20,302 nt of DNA from Emiliania huxleyi CCMP1516 (Eukaryota; Haptophyta; Isochrysidales; Noelaerhabdaceae): NCBI RefSeq assembly GCF_000372725.1, contig NW_005198979.1, positions 59,004 to 79,305 of the forward strand, written 5' to 3'. Below, piece after piece: positions 1 to 6,994 of the stretch. The stretch's first letter is position 1, and each line of letters begins with the position of its first letter. A model generated the notes under the pieces. The model ran no database searches, was not told the origin of the DNA, and saw nothing but the letters and a program-made list of their open reading frames with translations. The position numbers and the translations under genes are program-made.

Positions 1-475
1 GGGATGGCTTCAGGTGCACCTCGACGCCACCCGCCACCTCAACGTACGACTCGAGCCGCAAGCCCCACCGGACGGTGCCCGGCGCGAGCTGCTCGTACAG
101 CATGCGGCGCAGCTCGTGCCTCGGGACGCGAAAATTTCGCGCCTCGCCCGGCTTGCCGCTAAAGGCGATGCCAAAGTAGCCGAGGATGGCGCCGCTCGCG
201 GCAAACACCCAGTGCCAGTCGGAGGGACACGCCTGATCGACGGCACGCACCCGCTCTAGCAGGCCAAGGCTGGTGAGCGCCGTCATGCAGGTTGGGCCGA
301 GGGTCAGCCCATAACCACGCCGCCGCTCGTCCCACCCTGAGTCGCGCTCGACCACGTGGCAGCGGACGCCGCGGGACTGCAGCCCGACAGCAAGCGCGAG
401 GCCGCCGATGCCGCCGCCGATGATGCACACCTCTGACGCGTCGTCGGTTGAGATGTCAGGAGGCCGTTCTGGCAT
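1..475 (-). CDS. FAD-dependent monooxygenase, N-terminal part (cut by window edge)
   Basis: The minus strand is open from an ATG at 475-473 to the window edge (158 residues). It begins with a short leader, followed by the dinucleotide-binding fold CIIGGGIGGLALAVGLQSRG, whose GxGxxG lies at about residues 20-25, and then VVERD, where the acidic residue ending the second strand contacts the FAD ribose. Further on are RRGYGLTLGP and FRVPRHELRRMLYEQL, the usual layout of class A flavoprotein monooxygenases (PF01494-type). Such enzymes use FAD and NAD(P)H to hydroxylate or epoxidise small molecules; the substrate cannot be told. No intron is needed in the visible part. The substrate-binding half and the GD motif lie outside the window. 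The frame stays open upstream of this ATG, so a longer N-terminus is possible. The next gene on the same strand ends about 200 bp upstream. Confidence 0.8.
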   Translation of the reverse strand, partial: MPERPPDISTDDASEVCIIGGGIGGLALAVGLQSRGVRCHVVERDSGWDERRRGYGLTLGPTCMTALTSLGLLERVRAVDQACPSDWHWVFAASGAILGYFGIAFSGKPGEARNFRVPRHELRRMLYEQLAPGTVRWGLRLESYVEVAGGVEVHLKPS

Positions 476-671
476 GCGCGTCGTCGGAGGAGATGTGAGG
501 AGGCTCGGCTGCAGCGGCCCCCGCGGTTCGCCAGGCCACTGCGAGGGGTGCTGCGCGGAAAGATTTTGCGGCCCCGGGTTTTCTTTCTTTCTCTTGGGCA
601 CGGGAAGATTGGCGCTCTGGAGGCGCGCACCACTGGCACTAACACAGGCGAGAAAGAATTGGAATATCAAC
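476..671. other. Spacer between two minus-strand genes
   Basis: This 196-bp gap holds the 3' end of the methyltransferase-like gene and the 5' region of the flavoprotein gene. It contains a TTTTCTTTCTTTC tract near 580-595, the same polypyrimidine motif as in the dispersed repeats at 2959, 3790 and (inverted) 17160 and 18241. No promoter motif was recognised. Confidence 0.4.
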
Positions 672-1568
672 TTACCTTGCCTGTGCCTCCGGCCGCCGGC
701 CCACCACGGTCCACACGGTGGTCGTCCCCTCGTGCTCCTTCCCCATTGGCCGCAAGCCCCACCTCCCGGGGTCGTCTGCCACGTGCGACGGGCTGCTGTA
801 CCCGACGGCACCTGCCGCGGCGGTCAGCGCGCGCAGCACCGCCACCTCCCTGTCGCCGAGCGAGGCGCCGCCCGGCTCGGCGCGCGTGAGGGTGAAGCCG
901 ACGGCGACGGCGGGGGCGAGCGCCGCGGCGGCGGCGCGCCGCTCGTGGAAGAGCGCCCGAATCATTGCGATGAGCGGCTCGGCCTGGCCGCCGCAGCCGT
1001 CGAAATACGCTGCGCAAAAGGCGCGTGACCGCCACTGCTCCGAGGCAAGGGCCTCCTCCGCGCTCGCGTGCGCCACGTGCTCGAGGCTGTGTGGTGGCGC
1101 GGACAGCGCAGCGCACGTGCTCGCGTGCGGGTTTGCAACGTGCAGTTGGTCGGTGGCAAAGCCGGCCGCGCGCAGGGCCGAGGTCGAGCCGCCGTCCGGC
1201 CCATCGAGGTAAACGACGGGCGATGCCGCGCCACCGAGGCTGCTCGCGAGGCTCGCAAAGACGGCATTCTGCTCCGCCTTGAAGGCGGCGTGCGAGGCGG
1301 AGTACGAGGACGCGTCGTACGTGTCTCCTCGGCGGAGGAGCCCGGTCAGCTCCGCGTGCTCCGTTGGCGCGAGGTCGCCCTGCTGCCCGAGCAGCCAGCT
1401 GACCCGACGATGCCGCCCCTCGGCGGCGAGCCTCTGTCGCCGCCGCTCGCCGCGAGAAGATGGCAGCCGATCGCTGCGAGGCGATGGCAGGTTTTCGCCG
1501 GCGGTCGAGACCAGGCAGCGGTTGCGAGGCGAGGCTTGGGGTGCGCGCGGCAGGAGTAGGAGCAACAT
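672..1568 (-). CDS. Methyltransferase-like protein (uncharacterised algal family)
   Basis: This is a 298-residue minus-strand ORF from ATG 1568-1566 to TAA 674-672; an ATG at 1655 would add 29 residues. The first ~55 residues (MLLLLLPRAP...) are Arg-rich and low in complexity and could be a targeting leader. The conserved-looking core has DTYDASSYSASHAAFKAEQN, then VVYLDGPDGGSTSALRAAGF, which resembles the motif I strand-loop of a class I SAM-dependent methyltransferase. Then come LHVANPHASTCAAL, FCAAYFDGCGG (motif IV-like) and LAPAVAVGFTLTRAEPGG (strand 5-like). I infer a Rossmann methyltransferase-like fold; the catalytic target is unknown and the classic E/DxGxGxG is not intact. The stop sits inside AAGGTAAGT, a perfect splice-donor context, so the true 3' end could lie further on. 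The flavoprotein gene follows 197 bp downstream on the same strand. Confidence 0.5.
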   Translation of the reverse strand: MLLLLLPRAPQASPRNRCLVSTAGENLPSPRSDRLPSSRGERRRQRLAAEGRHRRVSWLLGQQGDLAPTEHAELTGLLRRGDTYDASSYSASHAAFKAEQNAVFASLASSLGGAASPVVYLDGPDGGSTSALRAAGFATDQLHVANPHASTCAALSAPPHSLEHVAHASAEEALASEQWRSRAFCAAYFDGCGGQAEPLIAMIRALFHERRAAAAALAPAVAVGFTLTRAEPGGASLGDREVAVLRALTAAAGAVGYSSPSHVADDPGRWGLRPMGKEHEGTTTVWTVVGRRPEAQAR

Positions 1569-1707
1569 GTGTGTGCTCCGACCCGGTGCAGAGGCGCCGC
1601 TCTCCGCACCAGCCCTTGTGTAGCCGCGTACGAAAGCGCGTACGAAAGCAAGCAAAAAGCTCGGCGTTTGTCTCTCTCTCTCAGCAAACCTACCCTACGA
1701 TGACTAA

Positions 1708-1739
1708 GAGACTATGGAGAGTTCACGTCATGACGGTTA
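1708..1739 (+). repeat. Left terminal inverted repeat
   Basis: A 32-bp terminal repeat, identical to the reverse complement of 2853-2884. It is preceded by the TAA duplication at 1705-1707 and overlaps the hairpin at 1724-1765. Confidence 0.85.
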
Positions 1740-1765
1740 AAACGGCTGTTAACCGTCATGACGTG
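1724..1765. repeat. Perfect subterminal hairpin of the transposon
   Basis: CACGTCATGACGGTTAA (1724-1740) pairs without mismatch with 1749-1765 around an 8-nt loop. The outer arm is part of the left terminal repeat; the inner arm is a third copy of the end sequence in inverted orientation. It occurs only at the left end. Confidence 0.85.
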
Positions 1766-1784
1766 GTCAATATGTCATGACAGC

Positions 1785-1985
1785 GGCTGCGAAACGACAG
1801 CAGCAACGACGGCAGCAACGACAGCTGGTGACAGCTGGTGACAGCTGGTGACAGCTGGTGACAGCCAGCTGCCAAGGAGGAGTGAAAGGCACCAGGAACA
1901 GTGACAGCCATAGTGACAGTGACAGTGAAGCCAGTGAATGCCAACGACAGGCGGTGACAATGTCAGCGCGGGGCCCCGCGAGTGA

Positions 1986-2036
<51 letters not shown>

Positions 2037-2065
2037 CGAGGCAGCGCCACAGGCACAGCCGTGAG
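1785..2065. repeat. Left GACAG-based tandem arrays
   Basis: The array includes four to five copies of the 10-mer GACAGCTGGT (about 1822-1866), GTGACA-type units around 1900-1925, and nine uninterrupted copies of GACAGC at 1984-2037. Several frames are open only because the unit lengths are multiples of three or contain no stop, so the apparent Ser-Asp or Arg-Gln peptides are not taken as genes. Confidence 0.85.
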
Positions 2066-2513
2066 GCAGCCATAGCCCTCGTGAACGAACTTGAGCTTAT
2101 TCCAGCCATAGTCATCGTCTACGATCCACATGCAGACTGCCGGTGACAGCATGCACCTTGAGAGGTTCAACCCGAGGTGTGTTGCTCAATGCTCTGCGCG
2201 TTTGCTTGTGATCGTGATTTCAAGGTCCCAATCCTCGCGGCTGAGGATTGACACCGTTCGCTCGCGTGAGATTTTTGAGCGGCAGATGAACCAGCGCTGG
2301 AGCCCATCACGGCACATGCTGGAGGAAGGAGGGCAAGGGTTTTGCAGATTCTCCGACTCACGCCCGCTGCTGCTGAGCGTGCGTGGCTACTGTTGAGAGG
2401 GTTTCTCATGTGGCGTCGGGCGTGCGAGTGAGCGGTCTCGCGCGCATGCATCTATATCTTGAGTGTCCTGTCTCTCTCGCTAGTGGCACCACACACTGTC
2501 CTGCGGGGGTGCT

Positions 2514-2850
2514 CATGACAGCAGCAATGACAGCAGCAATGACAGCAGCAATGACAGCAGCAATGACAGCAGCAATGACAGCACAGCAGCAGCAACGACA
2601 GCGATGACAGCAGCAATGACAGCAGGAATGACAGCTGCGCAATTACAGCAGCAGTGACAGTTGGACCGTCGGGGATGGTTACGACAGCAGCAACGACAGC
2701 AGCAACGACAGCAGCAACGACAGCTGGTGACAGCTGGTGACAGCTGGTGACAGCTGGTGACAGCTGGTGACAGGTAGGTGTCACTGTCGCTGTCGTTTGC
2801 TGTATGACAGCTGGCAGCTGTCATGACAGCGGCTAACCGTCATGACAGCG
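2514..2850. repeat. Right GACAG-based tandem arrays
   Basis: The array contains five copies of the 12-mer ATGACAGCAGCA (2515-2575) with degenerate continuations, then ACGACAGCAGCA units (2680-2720). Five copies of GACAGCTGGT follow in the same orientation as the left array (2720-2771). At 2804-2824 a perfect 10-bp stem (ATGACAGCTG / CAGCTGTCAT, one-base centre) closes the array. Confidence 0.85.
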
Positions 2851-2852
2851 GC

Positions 2853-2884
2853 TAACCGTCATGACGTGAACTCTCCATAGTCTC
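2853..2884 (-). repeat. Right terminal inverted repeat
   Basis: A 32-bp terminal repeat, a perfect reverse complement of 1708-1739, followed by TAA at 2885-2887. The sequence just inside it (GCGGCTAACCGTCATGACAG) is itself repeated once at 2829-2848. Confidence 0.85.
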
Positions 2885-2932
2885 TAAAAAAGAAAGCGAT
2901 TTTTCAAGGTGAGGTACTATAGCGACAGACAG

Positions 2933-2975
2933 CCCATCCCTCCCTTGGGTTGTCTGTTTTCTTTCTTTCTTTTAG
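2933..2975 (+). repeat. Dispersed polypyrimidine repeat, copy 1
   Basis: CCATCCCTCCCTTGG, then a TGTCTG/CTCTG variant, then TTTTCTTTCTTTCTTTTA. The same block is at 3768-3806 (direct) and, as the complement, near 18240-18282. CTATAGCGAC stands just before this copy and just after the 3.8-kb copy, so the two could be ends of one repeat unit of about 0.9 kb. Confidence 0.6.
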
Positions 2976-3294
2976 CGACAGACATGGGTGCGAAACAACG
3001 ACAAGACCAAGGCACGGGCAGAGGAACGAGAGAAGAATATAGAGTGGATGGATAAAGCGCCTGTTCACGGCATGGAGGGTGAGCCACGCCGAACGCAAGG
3101 AAGCCGGGGAAGACGACCCCGAGGAGGACGAAACACCAGTGGAAATCCCGCCGTCAGCTGTTGTCACGATATACCCGAAGGGAACACCAGTGCCAACACC
3201 GACAGTTTGAGGTACAAGTGCTCGAAACGAGAGTGGACCTGAGTAACGACCATGACAGGGCGGGATATGATCGCGGTGGGAGTCAGAAATGACA

Positions 3295-3380
3295 ACAACT
3301 CTAACACTCACACGTAATTTGGGGCCTGGAGCCCTGTTCACGCGCGCGCGAGACGTGCAGACAGGGAACAGGGTTGCCAG
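3295..3380 (+). repeat. 72-bp dispersed repeat, copy 1
   Basis: The segment from ACAACTCTAACACTCACACG to the GCAGACAGGG block (3295-3366) matches 6917-6988 with one substitution. The match continues through GTTGCCAG after a 7-bp indel. Directly after it, 3379-3403 (GTTGTTTGGTATTGCTAAAA...) is the reverse complement of 6896-6920, which lies in front of copy 2. The flanking block has therefore been inverted between the two loci. Confidence 0.8.
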
Positions 3381-3417
3381 TTGTTTGGTATTGCTAAAAA
3401 TCTCGTCTCTCTCAGAA

Positions 3418-3714
3418 ATGTGGTCGCTCCTTGCGCGAGGAATGCTCGATAAACTCGAGGGACCAAAATACGCGGAGAGGAGAGCGGAGTTACGCAGAAA
3501 GGCGAGAGAAGCAGCGAGAGCAAGAGATCGGCAGACGACAGCGGCGTCTCAGAACGAGGCCGTGGAGAGCGATGAGTCAGGGGAAGAGACAGCAGGAGAG
3601 AGAACGACGAGAGTGGGAAGAACGCGAGGTGGCATGAAGGTCGCTGCGAGAATTGGTGAGAAACTGCGAAGGGAGATAGAAAGAGGTCGACGCCCGAGGG
3701 TGGGCGACGGCTAG
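3418..3714 (+). CDS. Small charged protein or terminal exon, unrecognised
   Basis: A 98-residue frame begins at ATG 3418 and ends at TAG 3712-3714. It is directly preceded by TCGTCTCTCTCAG, a good splice acceptor, so it may be a last exon rather than a complete gene. The product is strongly basic/acidic (KYAERRAELRRKAREAARAR, then an ESDESGEET acidic stretch, then KLRREIERGRRPRVGDG) and probably helical, with no domain I recognise. It sits between dispersed repeat copies and could be the tail of a decayed retroelement protein. Evidence for expression is nil. Confidence 0.25.
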   Translation: MWSLLARGMLDKLEGPKYAERRAELRRKAREAARARDRQTTAASQNEAVESDESGEETAGERTTRVGRTRGGMKVAARIGEKLRREIERGRRPRVGDG

Positions 3715-3738
3715 CACCACACTTCTCCCCTAAAATCC

Positions 3739-3806
3739 CTGTGTGGTGGCGGCGTGCCGTCCTCCCATCCCTCCCTTGGCTTCTCTGTTTTCTTCCTTTC
3801 TTTTAC
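3739..3806 (+). repeat. Dispersed repeat, 31-bp GC block plus polypyrimidine, copy 2
   Basis: Positions 3739-3769 (CTGTGTGGTGGCGGCGTGCC...) are an exact inverted copy of 17190-17220. The adjoining CCCTCCCTTGG and TTTTCTTCCTTTCTTTTA tract repeats the 2,933 block; at 17160-17180 the purine-strand counterpart adjoins the other copy. Confidence 0.75.
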
Positions 3807-3816
3807 TATAGCGACT

Positions 3817-3895
3817 AAGTGATGGTTGGTGGTACACTGGTACTCTCCTGCAACCACAGTCCTTCCTATGACATGGCAGGCCACTCTCCCAAGCC
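3817..3895 (+). repeat. About 71-bp dispersed inverted repeat, copy 1
   Basis: The block from AAGTGATGGTTGGTGGTAC to CCACTCTCCCAAGCC is the inverted counterpart of 6722-6792. There are a few substitutions and an 8-bp internal insertion in this copy. An (AC)n microsatellite (about 3895-3914) follows. Confidence 0.75.
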
Positions 3896-4038
3896 ACACA
3901 CACACACACACACTCTCCAAGCCATTTTAAAAGGAAGAATTCGCGGAAAGGAGGCGCGGTGGATATGGCTTCGCGCGCCTCGCGGCCCAGTCCCGGCCCG
4001 GTCCAACTCGCGCTCAACCAGCTCGCGCTCGTCCCTTC

Positions 4039-5436
4039 ATGGCGGAGCAGCCCGCTCCCGCCCACCACGGCGGCGCGCGCTGGATCGCCACCTCGTCCGG
4101 CGGCGCCTGTGCGTTCGCTGGCGCCTCCCACCGCATGCCGTCGCCGCACTCGTGGCTCTCGGCCGTGGACTGGTGCCTCGCCCTGGCCGCGCGGACGCCA
4201 GGCTGCAAGTACGTGAGCGTCTCAAGGTTCAAACGCCACTGTTCCTGCTCGGGAAGCTGTGAAGCCACGACGCCGAACGCCACGTTTCGGCACGGCAGGG
4301 TGACAGGGCGCGGTGTCAGGGTGGACTGGGATCCGCTCCCGCCGCCACCCGGAGGCGGCAAGATCCCGGCCCGGGTCGCGCTGCAGGTCTCCGGTCACCT
4401 GCGTACGAGCTGTGCGTTTGGCGCTGTCGAGCGCCACCTCAGCGCCTGCCGGCGCCGCTTCCGCACGTGCTCAGTGTTTGTGCACACCTGGAGTTCGCTC
4501 GAGCCCGCGACGCTGCACTGGTCGGGTGCGAGACGCGGTGCGGACCGGAGCTCCGCCGCGTGCGTCACGCGGCTGCGGGCCGCGCTCGAGCCGGCCGCCC
4601 TTCTCATCGAGGAGCAGAATGGCACGGCGGTCTGGCGGGCGGCGGCTGGGCGGGCTGCGGCGGGCTCGGCGGTGGCGGCGAGGGCGACGGGAGGGCCGGC
4701 GCCGCTCGCGCCCGACGGGAAACCGTTCGACACCATCCGCAGGTTGCATTGGGGGGCGGAGCGCTATGCTGGCTGGCTCTACAACGCTCGCGGCATGCGC
4801 GGCGCAGCACGGCTGCGCGCCAGCCACGAGCAGCAGCACGGAGGAGGCGGAGGAGGCGGAGGAGGCGGAGGAGGCGGAGGAGGCTTGTTGGAGTACGACG
4901 CGGCGATCCGGCTGCGGCCGGAGGGGAAGGAGTTGTTCGGGCGCAAGCTTTCGGCGGACGACCTCGAGCTCATCTGGGATTGCGTTGCCCTACTCGCACA
5001 CGCGCCCACCCGCTCCTCCGCCCTCGGCGATGGCGCCGCAGTGCGCGAGTGGGCGGCGAGGGCGGCGAGCAGCGTGAGCCCGTGCCACCCGTACGGCACG
5101 ATGCACAAGATGGCAAATGACAACTGCTTCCTCAGCGCGCCCTCCGCCCTCGACGACCTGCTGCGCGTGCTCGACGCCAACGCCACCGCCGTCTACGTCG
5201 CCGCCAAGGCGCAGCGCGTCCACCTCGGCTACCCCGAGCTGCAGGTCCCGGTGGCGGCGCGGCTCGCGCGGCGGGGCGTGTGGAACGCCTGCAGCCGCGA
5301 TCGCCTCCGCTACCTCCGCTACACCGGCACGGAGCCGCCCGCCGCCCTCGATTTTGCGCCGACGGGCGGCGGCACGCGAGTTGCTCTCGAGGAGCAGACT
5401 GAGACTGCCTCACGCCTCACCGGGCGGGCGAGGTGA
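4039..5436 (+). CDS. Putative glycosyltransferase with N-terminal Cys-rich domain
   Basis: This is a 465-residue intronless frame. Residues ~24-74 form a Cys-rich module (SWLSAVDWCLALAARTPGCK, then CSCSGSC) resembling small extracellular Cys domains of algal surface proteins. From ~112 the sequence follows a glycosyltransferase-like pattern known in algae and large-virus genomes: VALQVSGHLRT (118-123), SVFVHTWSSLEP (147-151), EYDAAIRLRPEG (286-296), DNCFLSAPSALDDLL and GYPELQVPVAARL near the end. Such proteins are thought to transfer sugars onto surface glycans; donor and acceptor are unknown. Residues 268-282 are 15 glycines from a GGAGGAGGC microsatellite ((GGA GGA GGC)x5), inserted just before the conserved acidic region. 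No signal peptide or TM segment is visible, so an upstream exon may be missing. It converges with the minus-strand gene at 5,681. Confidence 0.6.
   Translation: MAEQPAPAHHGGARWIATSSGGACAFAGASHRMPSPHSWLSAVDWCLALAARTPGCKYVSVSRFKRHCSCSGSCEATTPNATFRHGRVTGRGVRVDWDPLPPPPGGGKIPARVALQVSGHLRTSCAFGAVERHLSACRRRFRTCSVFVHTWSSLEPATLHWSGARRGADRSSAACVTRLRAALEPAALLIEEQNGTAVWRAAAGRAAAGSAVAARATGGPAPLAPDGKPFDTIRRLHWGAERYAGWLYNARGMRGAARLRASHEQQHGGGGGGGGGGGGGGGLLEYDAAIRLRPEGKELFGRKLSADDLELIWDCVALLAHAPTRSSALGDGAAVREWAARAASSVSPCHPYGTMHKMANDNCFLSAPSALDDLLRVLDANATAVYVAAKAQRVHLGYPELQVPVAARLARRGVWNACSRDRLRYLRYTGTEPPAALDFAPTGGGTRVALEEQTETASRLTGRAR
4843..4887 (+). repeat. GGAGGAGGC microsatellite in coding sequence
   Basis: Five perfect 9-bp units encode 15 glycines in the glycosyltransferase-like protein. 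The length, a multiple of three, keeps the frame. Confidence 0.9.
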
Positions 5437-5680
5437 GACTCGAGTCGGTTGTGTTTGGCTTTGACGTTGCAGTCTCTCAAGCGGCCACGCGCGCGTTCAC
5501 AAATATTTATTGTGCCCTCAAATTGTGGGGGGTGGAAACAAACGGACGACATTACGGTACTCACACTGTGTGTGACACTTGATCGGCATTCGCTTCTATC
5601 TTTACACTTCGTGTGTTCTGAGACTGAGAGCCCGAGGGTGCAGTGTTCACTGTACATGTGTACACAAAAACGGATCAAAC
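5437..5680. other. Convergent 3' intergenic region
   Basis: This 244-bp gap separates the stops of two converging genes. It is AT-richer than its neighbours (CAAATATTTATTG near 5501), as expected for 3' UTR and polyadenylation signals. The 15-mer CACTGTGTGTGACAC at about 5564 recurs near 8562. No gene is seen. Confidence 0.4.
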
Positions 5681-6373
5681 TCAGAGCTCTCCCGTGAGTG
5701 CGCAACCGCATGGCTTGCTCAGCACAGGCGACGCCATCCGGCCCAACTCCGCTTCGGTCGCCGCCGTCGAGAAGTCGACGGTGCCCCAGGGCAGCGCGGC
5801 GCACAGCGCTTTGCGGGCCGCCTGCGCGCCCGTAGTGAGGCTGCTCATCGCCTTTCCGCCGAGTTTGCCACCGCTAGCGCCGCACGCCACGATGCAGGCG
5901 AAGCCAGCCGTCAACGCCGCCTGCTGCGGCTGCTCGGCGGGATCGTACTGGCCGGCCCAGCTAGAGTCGGCCTCCGGCGCGCACAGAGCGTGGTACCAGT
6001 TCTGGAGTGCGGCCTTGCGCTCTCCGAGCGTGAAGTTTGCCGGGAGTGCAGGAAATGGCGTACTGCAAGGCCTCCGGAGTAGCGCATTAGTGGCACGCAC
6101 AAAATGAGACGGCTTGTCGGTGGGCGGAGCTTCGGCGAGGGCGGCGAGCACGGCGCTCACGCGTGCACGCTGCGTCCAAAACGAGTCGCCGTCTAGCTCG
6201 AGTGGAGGCTCAACGAGGCGGCAGGAGCCGTCTGCGATCGCAGCCTGGTTGAGCGGGTCGTGCTTGACGCCCGGAAGGCCGTAGTCCTTGAAGTGGCTCC
6301 ACCGCTCGAATTGGGCGCTGTTTGAGAAGCACCCAGAAGCGAGGGCGGTGAGTGAGGCGACAGCGAGGCTCAT
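5681..6373 (-). CDS. Predicted secreted protein of unknown function
   Basis: A 230-residue minus-strand frame runs from ATG 6373-6371 to a stop at 5681. The N-terminus MSLAVASLTALASGC looks like a short signal peptide with cleavage near residue 14-16. The body has WSHFKDYGLPGVKHD, a charged middle, LPANFTLGERKAALQNWYHA with a possible N-glycosylation sequon (NFT), and a small-residue/hydrophobic stretch AALTAGFACIVACGASGGK. About nine cysteines are spread through the mature part and the end is SKPCGCALTGEL. I recognise no family. The good base composition and absence of low-complexity sequence support a real gene. Extra exons upstream cannot be excluded. Confidence 0.5.
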   Translation of the reverse strand: MSLAVASLTALASGCFSNSAQFERWSHFKDYGLPGVKHDPLNQAAIADGSCRLVEPPLELDGDSFWTQRARVSAVLAALAEAPPTDKPSHFVRATNALLRRPCSTPFPALPANFTLGERKAALQNWYHALCAPEADSSWAGQYDPAEQPQQAALTAGFACIVACGASGGKLGGKAMSSLTTGAQAARKALCAALPWGTVDFSTAATEAELGRMASPVLSKPCGCALTGEL

Positions 6374-6720
6374 GAATGACCAAGGCGCAAGGGTCGCCCT
6401 TTAGTGGTTTTGGCGTCCCTTGGCTGTTAGGCACACCGGCACAGAGATAGCTGGGGTCAATCCCAATAGACAGTCCGACCACCCTACAGTACTAGCCCGC
6501 CTCAACCCACTTTACCCATGTGCATACTATTATACTAGTAGTACTCGAGTACTGATTCTTTTGCTTGGCCCGTACGTCATGACGGGGTAGGTAGGGTAGG
6601 TCTGGGCCCTCCCGTCGGGTTTTTCCCTCTCTTCACGCTGGAATTTTCACAGCAGAAAAAGAAATTTTCCGCGAAAATCACGATGTCAACCCTCCCCAAA
6701 TGGGTGATCTGGTGCTTGTA
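6374..6720. other. Intergenic region with GGTAGG microsatellite
   Basis: This stretch is upstream of the secreted-protein gene and AT-richer than average. It contains the palindromic ACTAGTAGTACTCGAGTACT area (6535-6554), the left arm of a 24-bp inverted repeat (6559-6582) and (GGGTAGGTA)n near 6586-6600. No ORF is convincing. Confidence 0.4.
6559..6582 (+). repeat. 24-bp inverted repeat, left arm
   Basis: TTTTGCTTGGCCCGTACGTCATGA is the exact reverse complement of 8000-8023, 1.4 kb away. The arms flank the retroelement-type ORF. The TACGTCATGACG core resembles the CACGTCATGACG core of the 1.7-kb transposon ends. Confidence 0.8.
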
Positions 6721-6721
6721 G

Positions 6722-6792
6722 GGCTTGAGAGTGGCCTGCCATGTCACAGGAAAGACTGTGGTTGCAGGAGAGTACCACCAACCATCACTTTA
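6722..6792 (-). repeat. About 71-bp dispersed inverted repeat, copy 2
   Basis: Inverted partner of 3817-3895 (GGCTTGAGAGTGGCCTGCCA through ACCACCAACCATCACTT). It lacks the 8-bp insertion present in copy 1. Confidence 0.75.
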
Positions 6793-6895
6793 GTTGGTAT
6801 GGTACCCCACCTTCACCCATCGAGTGATTTCTTTTTTAGTTTCCCATAAGTAGGGTAGGTAGGTAGGAGAGAGAGAGAGAGAGTGTTTGAGAGAG

Positions 6896-6994
6896 AGAGA
6901 TTTTTAGCAATACCAAACAACTCTAACACTCACACGTCATTTGGGGCCTGGAGCCCTGTTCACGCGCGCGCGAGACGTGCAGACAGGGTTGCCA
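6896..6994 (+). repeat. 72-bp dispersed repeat, copy 2, with inverted flank
   Basis: 6917-6988 repeats 3295-3366. 6896-6920 is the reverse complement of 3379-3403. (GA)n lies just upstream (6867-6900). The block contains the last codons and stop of the minus-strand ORF at 6960. Confidence 0.8.

Larger units (their letters stand above)
1708..2884. mobile_element. Non-autonomous inverted-repeat DNA transposon (MITE-like, TAA target duplication)
   Basis: The ends are perfect 32-bp inverted repeats, 1708-1739 (GAGACTATGGAGAGTTCACG...) and 2853-2884. They are flanked by identical TAA trinucleotides at 1705-1707 and 2885-2887. A 3-bp TWA target duplication is the hallmark of PIF/Harbinger elements, so that superfamily is the best guess, though the terminal bases are not a textbook match. 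The 1,177-bp interior shows no transposase motifs: it consists of tandem and dispersed GACAG-based repeats around a roughly 450-bp non-repetitive core (about 2,045-2,510). The perfect ends suggest recent insertion or good preservation. Mobilisation would need a transposase supplied elsewhere. Confidence 0.82.

Noticed and set aside
1984..2037. CRISPR-like or regulatory array
   Set aside because: The units are contiguous 6-mers without spacers in a eukaryotic context; they are simple tandem repeats.
2045..2510. Transposase or host gene in the unique core of the transposon
   Set aside because: The longest frames (about 90 codons) show no DDE, helix-turn-helix or other motif; a short stretch ELELIPAIVIVYDPHADC looked protein-like but ends at once.
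2904..3341. 145-codon minus-strand ORF with a hydrophobic stretch
   Set aside because: It runs through the polypyrimidine and 72-bp dispersed repeats, and its motifs do not resemble any family.
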